Source: Prorocentrum cordatum (taxonomy: Eukaryota; Sar; Dinophyceae; Prorocentrales; Prorocentraceae). Taken from it: a stretch of 64,000 nt of DNA. Of this stretch, positions 34,123 to 42,565 are shown piece by piece. The translations under genes and the position numbers were made by a program. Each line of letters starts with the position of its first letter. The first letter of the stretch is position 1. The stretch spans positions 1-64,000 of the forward strand of contig CAUYUJ010001485.1 of the NCBI GenBank assembly GCA_963575745.1, given 5' to 3'. The notes under the pieces were generated by a model that ran no database searches, was not told the origin of the DNA, and saw only the letters and a program-made list of their open reading frames with translations.

Positions 34123-34447
34123 ACGTGGCGCATACTGTCTTACACGGACTACAACCGCTACTTCCCGACGAAGGGGAAAGAGATGAATAACCAAGACAAG
34201 CACAACAGAACAGCGAATCACGCTGGCCGGGGCAAGGGATTTAGATCCCGCTCGCCCCGTGGGAAAGATTGCGGACAGGGAGGCTCGTCGTCATCGCATC
34301 CGAGGCCTCCGACTCCGCCGTCGAGAGACAGTATTCCATGGGATAATCTGAGTTAGGCCAAGCCCGCGTGACTTCGTCATTGCAGGAATGACCGATCGAC
34401 AAAGTCGCATCGGTTGTGAGAGCTCCACCGATCGACAAAGTCGAACC
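34123..34447 (+). other. 3' tail of the copia-linked region with two CGAC-AAA-GTCG hairpins
   Basis: Noncoding beyond the 507-codon ORF. Two copies of ACCGATCGACAAAGTCG lie at 34391 and about 34427. Each core CGAC-AAA-GTCG is a compensatory variant of the family-A core, and the first copy has a 6-bp outer stem with a bulged C. This is the last place where family A is seen, so it may mark the right edge of the element. Confidence 0.5.
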
Positions 34448-34689
34448 GACGGAGAGAATTTATTTAACTAATGGTGGGGGTCGTCGGGCCTCTTCGGCCC
34501 TCAGTCCCCTGGCAGCCGCCGTTGAGCTGTAAAACTTTTTGCGGTTGGCTCCGGTGGTTGTACATATGTGCAGGCCGGGGGCATTGTGGCTGGATGGGCC
34601 CTGCGAGGCCCGCCGCGGGGGGAGTAAATATTCGGCCGGATGGCGATGGGGGGATCAGGACATGGGGGGATGAGAATCCGGTACCGTTT

Positions 34690-34870
34690 TGTTGTGGTAC
34701 AATTTGTACCTTCTCTGCGGGTTGCAAGTACAATTTGTACCTTCCCCCCCCCCCCCGTTAACATCCTCGCACGTGTCGCGGACGTTGCCAAACATGCAAT
34801 TTGTACTTTGTCTGCGTGGTGTCGGTGCAAATTGTACCTTCTCCGTGGGGCGTAGGTACAATTTGTACCT
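34690..34870. repeat. Five GGTACAATTTGTACC palindromic units
   Basis: Copies at 34696-34710, 34727-34741, 34795-34808, 34824-34838 and 34855-34869. The arms GGTACA/TGTACC surround ATT. Spacing is 29-31 bp, with one longer gap (about 68 bp) filled by a C13 run. Linkers resemble CTTCTCYGYGGGKYG. Both strands read as pseudo-ORFs. Confidence 0.8.
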
Positions 34871-35456
34871 CGGTTGCGCCTCTCTCCCCATCTGGACTTA
34901 TCCCCCCATTTGCATCCCGCCAGAATATGCTCCTCTCCGCCTCATCATTTGCTGCTCTCACAGCCTGCCTTGTAATGTACTGTCAATACTATAACGCGGC
35001 ACTGTTCCGCAGCTGTTCAGTGCTCAACAGAGACAAGGAGCGCGCCTGCCCTCGCCCGTCGCGCGTCGTTGGTCGTCGGCCGGCCGGCCTCCTCCCTTCC
35101 TTCTCTTGGGTAGTATTGTTTAACGGTATCATTTTCTTATCATTGATGTCTCTCCCTGAACCCTCTACCACTGAGCAGAGAGAACATGAGATTTTAATTC
35201 CTTTGTCATATTATCCCGATTCTCAGAGGAAAGACTGAATTCTTTACGCTTCGCGTATCCCCACCAACCCATCTCACAGCAGCAACTCTTGCGAAGCATG
35301 CCGACAGTCGTGTTTTTTTTTTTTCAGGCGCGTGTCCGCTTGGCCCCGCATATCTCCCCTGTTCTTCCCTCCTCCCGCCTCCTTGCACATCCTCCTTGTG
35401 GGGGGGGCGGGAGAAGGACGAGGCGGAGGAGGAGGGAGAGAAAACGCTCCTCGTGA
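34871..35456. other. No supported gene
   Basis: Ordinary-looking sequence with short ORFs on both strands. The dispersed motif ACGCTTCGCGTATCCCC followed by CCAACCCATC is at 35237-35272 (also 3468 and 11859). A T12 tract lies at about 35313. Confidence 0.5.
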
Positions 35457-35860
35457 TGTGAATCGTTTGGGGTTTCTCGTCCTGGTGTGAGTCGTTCGGG
35501 CCCTTTTTCCTCGTGTGAGTCGTTCGGGCTCTTCGTGGTGTGAGTCGTTCGGGCTCTTCGTCCTGGTGTGAGTCGTTCGGGCTTCTCGTGGTGTGAGTTG
35601 TTCGGGCCCCTCATCCTGGTGTGAGTCGTTCGGGCCCCTCCTCCTGGTGTGACTCGTTCGGGCTCCTCGTGGTGTGAGTCGTTCGGGGCCCGCGTCGTGG
35701 TGTGAGTCGTTCGGGCTCCTCGTGGTGTGAGTCGTTCGGGCGCCTCGTCCTGGTGTGAGTCGTTCGGGCCCCTCCTTGTGGTGTGAGTCGTTCGGGCTCT
35801 TCGTGGTGTGAGTCGTTCGGGCCCCTCGTCCTGGTGTGAGTCGTTCGGGCTCCTCGTGGG
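35457..35860. repeat. Minisatellite of GTGTGAGTCGTTCGGGC units
   Basis: About 15 units, spacing 25-29 bp, each with TGAGTCGTTCGGG and a variable linker (CTCCTCGTG, CCCTCGTCCTG). The minus strand gives a repetitive ARTTHTTRSPNDSHH-like chain of 288 codons (35274-36140), best treated as repeat-encoded and not as a gene. Confidence 0.85.
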
Positions 35861-36085
35861 GCTTCTTGGGGGCCTCTTGGAGCCTCATGGGGCCTCTTGG
35901 GGGCCTCTTGGGGGCCTCTTGGGGGCCTCTTGGGGGCCTCTTGGGGCATCTTGGGGCCTCTTGGGGACCTCTTGGGGGCCTCTTGGGGGCCTCTTGGGGC
36001 GTCTTGGGGGCCTTTTGGGGGCCTCTTGGGGGCCTCTTGGGGGGCTCCTGGGGGCCTCTCGGGGCCATCTTGGGGCCTCTTGCGA
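35861..36085. repeat. CTTGGGGGCCT 11-bp tandem array
   Basis: About 20 units, nearly perfect. This is the tandem form of the unit dispersed elsewhere in the window. The minus strand codes in frame for PRGPQEAPKRP-like repeats. Confidence 0.9.
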
Positions 36086-36129
36086 CCTCCTCTGAAGCGC
36101 AAAGGAGCGCTGCCCCCTGAGAAGGACAA

Positions 36130-36843
36130 CGTGAGCCCAAAACCTTCGTAAAAGCAATGGCTTTGCTATGAAGGAAGATGAGCGCGGCCCCTCAGGAGGC
36201 CAACATGGGGCCAAAACCTTGGTAAAATCATTGGTTTTGGCTTCAAAGAAGAGGAGAGGGGCCTAATTCCGCCCCCCCGTCGGGGCCAGAATCCTCGTGA
36301 GGGTAGTTGTTTTTTTGCCCTCCCAGGAGTCGAAATTGACCCCCCTGGCGACCCGCGGGGTCCCTCTCCAGGCCCAGGGGGAGGGAGTAGGGGGAGGGGT
36401 AAACCCCTCCCCGAAGGGGAAGAAGGGGGGTTGAGGACGGAGAGAGCTCGCTAAACCACTCACGCCCAAAGGGCTGGTGGGATTGAGCCCAAAACCTTCG
36501 TAACATGAATGATTTTGCTACGAGGGAAGATGAGCGCGGGCCCCTCAGGACGCCAACATAGGGCCAAAACCTTAGTAAAATCAATGATTTCTGCTCCGAA
36601 GACGAGCAGAGGGGCCAAACTCGCCCCCCCCCCCCCCCCTCGGGCCAGAATCCTCGCGAGGGTCGTCGTTTTTTGGCCCTCCCAGGAGTCGAAAAAGACC
36701 CCCCTGCCACCGCCCGGGGCTCCCTGTCCAGGTCCAAGGGGAGGGGGTAGGGGGAGGGGTAAACCCCTCCCCGAAGGGGAAGATAGGGGGTTGAGAACAG
36801 AGAGAGCTCCCTAAACTACTCACGCCCAAAGGGCTGGTGGGAT
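36130..36843. repeat. Tandem duplication of about 356 bp carrying the GC-rich module
   Basis: Two copies, 36131-36484 and 36485-36843, share in order GCCCAAAACCTTCGTAA, GGCCAAAACCTTNGTAAAATCA, GCCAGAATCCTCG, GACCCCCCTG, TAAACCCCTCCCCGAAGGGG and CGCCCAAAGGGCTGGTGGG. Divergence is roughly 10-15 percent by eye. The second half of each copy is the GC-rich module also at 2300 and 4500. Confidence 0.8.
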
Positions 36844-37790
36844 TCCGCCCGCCCGGGATTTTTTGTATGAAATTGCGGAGGCGGCGGTTTCCGTCGCGGT
36901 CATTCAAGATGGCCCAACAACGTTGCAACGCGCACCCAAGAGGATCCCGAAAACCCCCCTCGCATGGTCCAAGATACCCCAAGCATTCTGAATCGCGTTC
37001 CAGGGAGCCCTCAAGATGGCCCAGGAGGTCTTTGATTCCATATTTGCCATTTGGGTTCGAACTCAAACTTTGGAGTGTTCCACGTACCGAACTCAGCCGA
37101 AGCACGTCTTCCATGGCGTCACTGCTTGGTTTTTTGTCTTATTTGGTGTTTGGCCTTATTTGGTTTTTGGCCCTTATTTGGCTTTTGGCCCTGGCGCTGC
37201 TTCGGCCTCGTGCTCCGCCGCGATCCCACTAGCCCAGCAGAAATTGCTTGGACCATCGCGGATCCAGTTGGCTGGCGGCACCCGATCCCTTGCCCCAGCT
37301 GCAAGCCCCCACCCTGCGTGGCACTTGCCTATCGTGGCCACTAACACCGCCAGACTTGGTCCAAGCGCGGGGCGCAGAATGGCAGGCTCATCTGCTCTGA
37401 CTTTTTCTCCAACGTTGACACCCATTGGGAGATGCTTGTGGGGCCTTTGGAGGCAGCTGGGTCCAGCGTGAAGACTTACTTCCACACCTACCATTGGGGG
37501 GGGCGCTCTCCTTCGCCGGCAGCTCGACGATCGCCTCGTGCGCGTGCTGCGTCTGGCCCGCTACAACTTCTCAAGCCATCTAGCAGGAACGTGGATTCGG
37601 CGCACTCAGGACGAGGACGAACACAGGGACGAGCATAATCTCGACAGTGATGTGGAGGACGGTTTGAATTCTTTGACCGTTGACAGTATCATAAAGGTTC
37701 TCGAGTTGGTCCTTCAGGACAAGAAGTCCATCGACGCTGTCGTATTGACCCGTTTCGACCTCAAGCTTAAGAACCAATAGTTTTGGCAAA
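36844..37790 (+). pseudogene. Possible coding remnant upstream of the LINE
   Basis: Frames 37016-37471 and 37538-37780 are the best. The latter reads VRVLRLARYNFSSHLAGTWI, an acidic linker DEDEHRDEHNLDSDVED, then SIIKVLELVLQDKKSIDAVVL and a stop at 37778. Earlier parts are ambiguous, with ORFs in all three plus frames. A TTTTTGG-type run (37130-37190) gives a hydrophobic pseudo-chain. No family recognised. Confidence 0.35.
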
Positions 37791-37939
37791 TGTGAGGTGG
37801 AACGTCACGAATGTTGCTCACAAGGAGGGCGAGCGTTCTTGGAAACGGGAAAAGAGGCGATCTGACTTGTTGTTCACTCCTGCCCACCGAGCACGTCGAC
37901 GCTTTCATACAGGCTCTGAGGATTTCAGCCACACACCCA

Positions 37940-38229
37940 TACCTATACGACCACCCTTCGGGTGATAAGGAGGTTCGGGGGGGGAACCAACGTCTCACTC
38001 GATCGGTCTCACTATCGATCTCACTATCGATCTCACCATCGATCTCACAATCAATCTCACATTCGGTCTCACCATCGATTTCACTACCGCTATCACAATC
38101 GATCTCACAATCAACGTCATCATCAACAACATCAACGTCATCAACGTCATCAACATAATCATCACCATCATCATCATCGGGACACCATCATCATCACCTC
38201 ATCACCATCATCACCTCATCACCATCATC
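37940..38229. repeat. Left arm of a composite CATCAT/TCACTATCGATC repeat
   Basis: ACCTATACGACCAC...GATAAGGAGGTTCGGGG (37945-37985) leads to TCTCACTATCGATC units (37990-38110) and CATCAT units (38115-38229). The same series recurs at 48250-48660. The LINE with its SL lies directly to the right, so the LINE apparently landed inside this array. Confidence 0.8.
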
Positions 38230-38273
38230 ACCGTAGCCATTTTGGCTCAAGCCATTTTGGCTCAAGGCTCAAG
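38230..38273 (+). other. Dinoflagellate spliced-leader relict, full copy plus two truncated copies
   Basis: 38230-38251 matches the 22-nt dinoflagellate spliced leader at all positions (A, then CCGTAG and CCATTTTGGCTCAAG). 38252-38266 repeats CCATTTTGGCTCAAG, and 38267-38273 repeats GCTCAAG. In dinoflagellates the SL is added to mRNA 5' ends by trans-splicing; genomic copies with stacked truncated SLs arise when processed mRNA is reverse transcribed, reinserted and trans-spliced again. Three stacked relicts imply at least three rounds. Confidence 0.95.
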
Positions 38274-38547
38274 CGCGCGCGGCTGAAGGCGCGCAGGGCG
38301 CGGCTGCCATTGCTGGGGCGCGGCCGCGGGGGGGGCGCGGCTGCCATTGCTGCCTTCGTTTTCGTCGAGGTCAGCGAGATTGGTTCAATTTGGGTTCAAT
38401 CAGTGACATTTATCAGTGGGATATCACCCTCATTGGTGGGATATCGACGCAATTTGGCGAATTCGCGAATTTATTGGGTTTTGTCAATTCGGCGCTTCAT
38501 TTTCATATCGAATTTTGGATAATTGGATCGTGCTTACACTTTCGGCC

Positions 38548-39612
38548 ATGCCGACTTTGCAGATTGGAGAAACCATGCAAAAGCTCTTGTCTTTAGATAT
38601 CGACGAGCAGAAAAGACTGAGAGACGACGCTCGAATGGCAGACGAAGATAAAGAAAATCAGCAAGAGGCCTCGAAAGCTATGAGAACACTGGTGGCCAAG
38701 GGTTCAGCTAAGGGTACGGGCCTGGGAGAGAATGGTTCAATATCTTCAGGGGCTGTCTCAACAGCCACGGGGGCTGACGGTTTTCTGGTGCAACTCGAGT
38801 CGCTCCTCGATAAAAAGATCGCTCCCATCAAGGACCGTATCGACTCGTTACAACTTGACGTTCTGGGAACTCAAAAGGCCTTGGCTCAGGAATTCTCAGT
38901 AGCCGTCACCCTGATCAACGACCACGAAGTAAAGCTTGCCAACCTAGAGGCAGGTGAGACTGAGGTGCAGAAAGCCTTCAACGAAAGGATTCTGGCGGTC
39001 GAACTGGAGCAGAAGTCTCTGCGCGCAGAAATGGCAGCCAAACAACTGGAAAGCCAGTCAAGTCAGGGTCCCTCCAGGAAAAAGGGTCCGCCTTGGGCCA
39101 GCACCCCAAGAGCAGATAGAGATATCTTCATTCTCACTAACTTGGGCTGGAACCTCAAAAAGCAGGAGGCTCTGGAAAAGGCGCGGGCGATCCTGCGCCG
39201 AGCAGACGTTCCCCAGCCCACGCATATTGTTGCTCCTTTTGGATATGGGAGCTGCGTTGAGATCAAATGGAGCTCGGTTACGGTGGGACTTCAAGCGGCA
39301 GCCACGATCCGTGATCTCAAGATTCCTGGGTACTTAGAAAATTTGATCTGGTGTGGACAAATCAGTACTAAGGAGGAGCGGGGCCCAGCAAAATTGTTCA
39401 AGACAGTTTCAAGTGCACTGGAAAAGGCAATGGGAGATCGCTCAGACAGTTACGTGATTTGCTCTCGGACTCGAAAATTTTTTGTCTTGGATCATCAGAT
39501 TGGTGTTATCAAGGATGGGGAATTTCAGTGGCACGAGTCTCTTAAGGAAATCCCCGATGAAGCGCTCCGCAAGACGCTGAAAGACACCATCGACGAGGCA
39601 CTCTCTCTTTGA
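38548..39612 (+). CDS. LINE ORF1 protein
   Basis: ATG at 38548 (the frame is open from 38416). 354 residues. Residues about 10-60 are charged; a long coiled coil follows (FLVQLESLLDKKIAPIKDRI to about residue 170), typical of ORF1p trimerisation. A basic linker precedes a C-terminal globular part with DIFILTNLGWNL and IVAPFGYGSCVEIKWSS strands, plausibly an RRM-like RNA-binding fold followed by a C-terminal domain with SYVICSRTRKFFVL. ORF1p coats LINE RNA and acts as a chaperone. Its stop TGA (39610-39612) is followed at once by ORF2 in the same frame. Confidence 0.75.
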   Translation: MPTLQIGETMQKLLSLDIDEQKRLRDDARMADEDKENQQEASKAMRTLVAKGSAKGTGLGENGSISSGAVSTATGADGFLVQLESLLDKKIAPIKDRIDSLQLDVLGTQKALAQEFSVAVTLINDHEVKLANLEAGETEVQKAFNERILAVELEQKSLRAEMAAKQLESQSSQGPSRKKGPPWASTPRADRDIFILTNLGWNLKKQEALEKARAILRRADVPQPTHIVAPFGYGSCVEIKWSSVTVGLQAAATIRDLKIPGYLENLIWCGQISTKEERGPAKLFKTVSSALEKAMGDRSDSYVICSRTRKFFVLDHQIGVIKDGEFQWHESLKEIPDEALRKTLKDTIDEALSL

Positions 39613-40935
39613 GAGGCCTACGTGAGGGGCCTCGTTTGTGCACTCAATGTGCAAGGCAAGTGGGCAGACGAGACCCTAATGCAAGCCAACCTAGATCTGC
39701 TCGAGCTGAAGTGCTGGGGCTTAATTTGTATCCTAGAGGCGGATTTCAAGGGCTGCCTTCAAAACGACGGGCTACTTCGCCCCGTTTTCAACGGCCACGC
39801 TTACTACCGTCATCATTCTGGCCCTGGGTGTAGGGCCATGGGCGTGCTTGTGCACAAATCTCTGAGAAAACGTGTGAAAGACATTGTCTGCGATTGGAGA
39901 TCTATCCGCGTTGATCTTCGTCCTGACTGTCTCGATGGATGCCACCATCATGCCAGATCCTTTCTCTTCTCTCATCTTGCCCATGATTTTTTCCATGATT
40001 CTCTAAACTGTGCCATCCAACTCGGTCGATCCCGCCCTGTGGGGTCCACTCTCTCCTGGTTGGGGGACATGAATGCAGATCAAGGCAACGGGGACCAAAA
40101 ATTCCGTTCGTTCTGCGAAGCCTGCTCCTACCTCGACCTCCATTGGTGCCCTCTCAGGTTCCAAGAGACTTCCATGCAATTCACTAGGAAGCCAGATGGG
40201 GAGCAGGCGCTCTCTCAAGCCAACAGCACGATCGATCACGTTGCTCTCGCCAGGGGTGATCTATCTTTTGACTGCTTCGCCTGCTGGGCGGGCGTCCCTG
40301 GGGACCATGCCCTTATTGGCTGTGATGTCCTGGCCTTCCCTCAGCGGGCTCGTAAGAGAAGACCGCTCCTTTGGACTCCTACAAACATTTTGGAGGTCAG
40401 GAAGATCGCCCAGGGCCTGTTTCCCGAATCAGCGGAACTTATTCGTCTAAATGACGAAGAACAGCCTGATTCATGTGCGGTAAGGTATCACGATCCAAGG
40501 GACCTCACTCTCTCCTTCGATTTCTGGGAAAACATGTTGGGACAGGTTTATGAAGCGACTCAGGCCCTCCCAAGGAGTTTTAGGAGATTTGCCGAAGAGC
40601 CATTTTGGGTCAAGAGTCTCAGGACACGGTTCAACTCCGAACTTAACGAAGCCTCGAGGGTCGCCTTGGGTCAGCTCCTCCTGAAAGCGCCCAAGATAAC
40701 GAAACTTCAACGTGAATTGGCTCAGGTTGCGCTCAACGCCTCTCAAGGAAAACGAGTCTGGGCCTCCCGCAAGTCTCTCCTACCCATTTTGGGCTTCTGT
40801 GTAGATCAAGTCAAGATTTTTGAAGTGGACCGCTGTACCACACTGGTTGCTGAAGAATATAGAGAGAGGTGGGGACTCTCAGAATCGGAGCGCCAGGAGG
40901 ACATCGCTTGGCTCCGATCTTTGGGTTTTTTTCAA
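39613..40935 (+). CDS. LINE ORF2, APE-type endonuclease part
   Basis: In frame with ORF1 after a single TGA; the first ATG is much later, so reinitiation or readthrough is likely. Motifs of the exonuclease-endonuclease-phosphatase family: Asn in CALNVQGKW, Glu in CILEADF, Asp and Asn in LGDMNAD (codon 40066), STIDHVAL (40234) and GDHALI (Asp 40303, His 40306). It nicks the target DNA to prime reverse transcription. A second part (40370-40935) is helical and leads to RT. The frame is lost at the T6 run 40926-40931. Confidence 0.88.
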
Positions 40936-42565
40936 TTTCTACGACGACCCCATCACCCCTTCCTTGCTAGAGGACGCGCTGGACGACATCAAGGCCCCCC
41001 GAAAGATCGACACAGAGTTTGCCTGCACAGCTGTTGTAAAAGTTTCGGGCTGGTCCCAAAGGCTCACGGGGTGTATACAAGCCTGCTTAGGCAACCCTGA
41101 ATTCTGGAACGACGTCACATTCGGGGGCCACCTGGGTAACAAGATCAAGGGTTTTGGAACCCCTTCTCAAACTAGAGTTGTTATTCCTCAGCCTGCTATT
41201 GCCAAGATTGGGCACGCATATGTGGCGAGGGCCATTTTGCCAGTTCTGGATTCATACACTGACTCCAAAGGTCTCAAGGGCCTGATTTTTGGGCTACGCA
41301 AAGGTGGACAATTACAAGAACTTCACACGAGCGTCTACCACATTTTAGAATATGGCCGAGATCACTTTAACAAAGGAATGGTTGGGATTACTGATATCAA
41401 AGCTCACCATGACCAGATTCGTTATGGGCTGGTTTTACGGAGTTTATTGGGACGGGGAGTCCCTCTTTTCTTAGCGGTGGGCTGCATCAGGTTGCACAGG
41501 AACCCTCGAGTTTCCATTTCACTTTTGGACTCAAACACTGGGATTATTCAAAGAGACCGTGGGTTGATGCAAGGAGCTGGGACGGCATGCATACTGGCGC
41601 GCGTTTCTGTAGAAGATTGCTTCGCCTCCACCCTGGAGAAAATTACCCACTCTTCTTTGGGAATCTCCATTCGCTGCGAGCAGTTGGGCTTTGATTTCAG
41701 GATTGCTCTTCTCAGCTGGTCAGACAATATCTTCGTGGTGGCTTCCTCGGAACAAGATCTTGCAACTCTGACTGCTCTGGTAGAGTCGGAGCTATGGAAT
41801 GAACATCGGCTCAAACTTAAAGACGATCGGGAAATCCTTCCGGCATACCCCTACTTCTTTCAAGGATATAAGTGGTCTGACCCCTTCGGGAAAACTTGGT
41901 CTGTTGTACCGGAGGCCAAGGTGCTGGGCCCTATTCTCTCCGCCACTGGTTCCTGTCACGAAGATGTCAAGCAGGGTATTTCACAGATCAACAAAGCCTT
42001 TTGGGCTAACAGTAGGTTCTTGATTAATGAGCATCTCCCCATGTCTAAACGTCTCTCTAAACTTAACTGCATGGCGGGAGGGATTATACGATCCAGAGGT
42101 GCTGCCTGGGTCCCCTGTAAGACGACGGCGGATTTGATTACCAAGGCACAGAATCAATGTATCAGGATTATGTTGAAACTCAAAAGGCTCCCAGGGGAAT
42201 CCCCCGAGCAATTCAGTTTACGCAGAAATCGCAAAACCAAGGGGTTCAAAGAAGTCTCATGGGCTATTTTCCATTTGGATTCTGCTATTAGTTGGGTTTC
42301 ACACATGCAAAGACATCCAGAAGATTTTTCGTCGAGGCTGTTTCAATTTTGCAAGCATTGGGTCATTCAGAATCGCTCCTTTGACCACTCTGGTGGCAGC
42401 CGTGCCCACTCCCGCTCGCATAGGGGGTACGTTTTCAGGTATGACAAGGATGCCTGGACCACCTTATTTTCTCCGCAGGGTTCTCGGGACAAAAAGTTTC
42501 GTTTGGGCCTCGCGAAAGAAATGCTCGATTGGGTTCGGCAACCGCTTCACCTTCGCCTTCAGTAG
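40932..42565 (+). CDS. LINE ORF2, reverse transcriptase part
   Basis: Continues the endonuclease frame after a one-base slip at 40926-40931. RT motifs: box A MVGITDIKAHHDQI with the catalytic Asp at codon 41393; box B RGLMQGAGTA (about 41553-41582); box C LLSWSDNIFVV with Asp at 41723 and Asn at 41726, where most LINEs have a second Asp. The thumb-like part and a C-terminal helical region follow (to 42565). If Asn replaces a metal-binding Asp the enzyme may be inactive, but this could be a lineage trait. No RNase H or CCHC found after it. Confidence 0.85.

Larger units (their letters stand above)
14714..34447 (+). repeat. Family-A mini-hairpins (GGC-NNA-GCC core, one-base bulge, variable outer stem)
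   Basis: At least 30 copies. Architecture: outer stem of 4-11 bp, inner stem of 3-6 bp around GGC/GCC, trinucleotide loop usually NNA, and in most copies one unpaired base on the 3' side between the stems. Examples (outer arms): 14714-14735 CCCAG/CTGGG; 19498-19523 TTCTCA/TGAGAA; 21343-21364 CTCGG/CCGAG; 24381-24402 CCCAC/GTGGG; 26811-26834 CTGG/CCAG; 27291-27312 CCGAG/CTCGG; 27395-27418 CGCGGG/CCCGCG; 28814-28835 GCTGG/CCGGC; 28908-28941 (11 bp); 31141-31164 TGCA/TGCA; 32421-32442 CGCC/GGCG; 34391-34414 ACCGAT/ATCGGT. Larger internal loops at 25547-25575 and 33887-33913. No copy seen outside this interval. Confidence 0.85.

Noticed and set aside
14300-34700. Pair of LTRs for the copia-linked element
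   Set aside because: By eye no direct repeat longer than about 20 nt was found between the two flanks; a dotplot is required before claiming presence or absence.
35457-35860. CRISPR-like appearance of regular repeats
   Set aside because: Units are contiguous minisatellite copies with variable short linkers, no unique spacers and no cas genes; eukaryotic context.
35274-36140. 288-codon minus-strand ORF as a repetitive surface protein
   Set aside because: It is wholly encoded by the 26-bp and 11-bp minisatellites; the frame is kept by unit structure, no signal peptide or unique domain.
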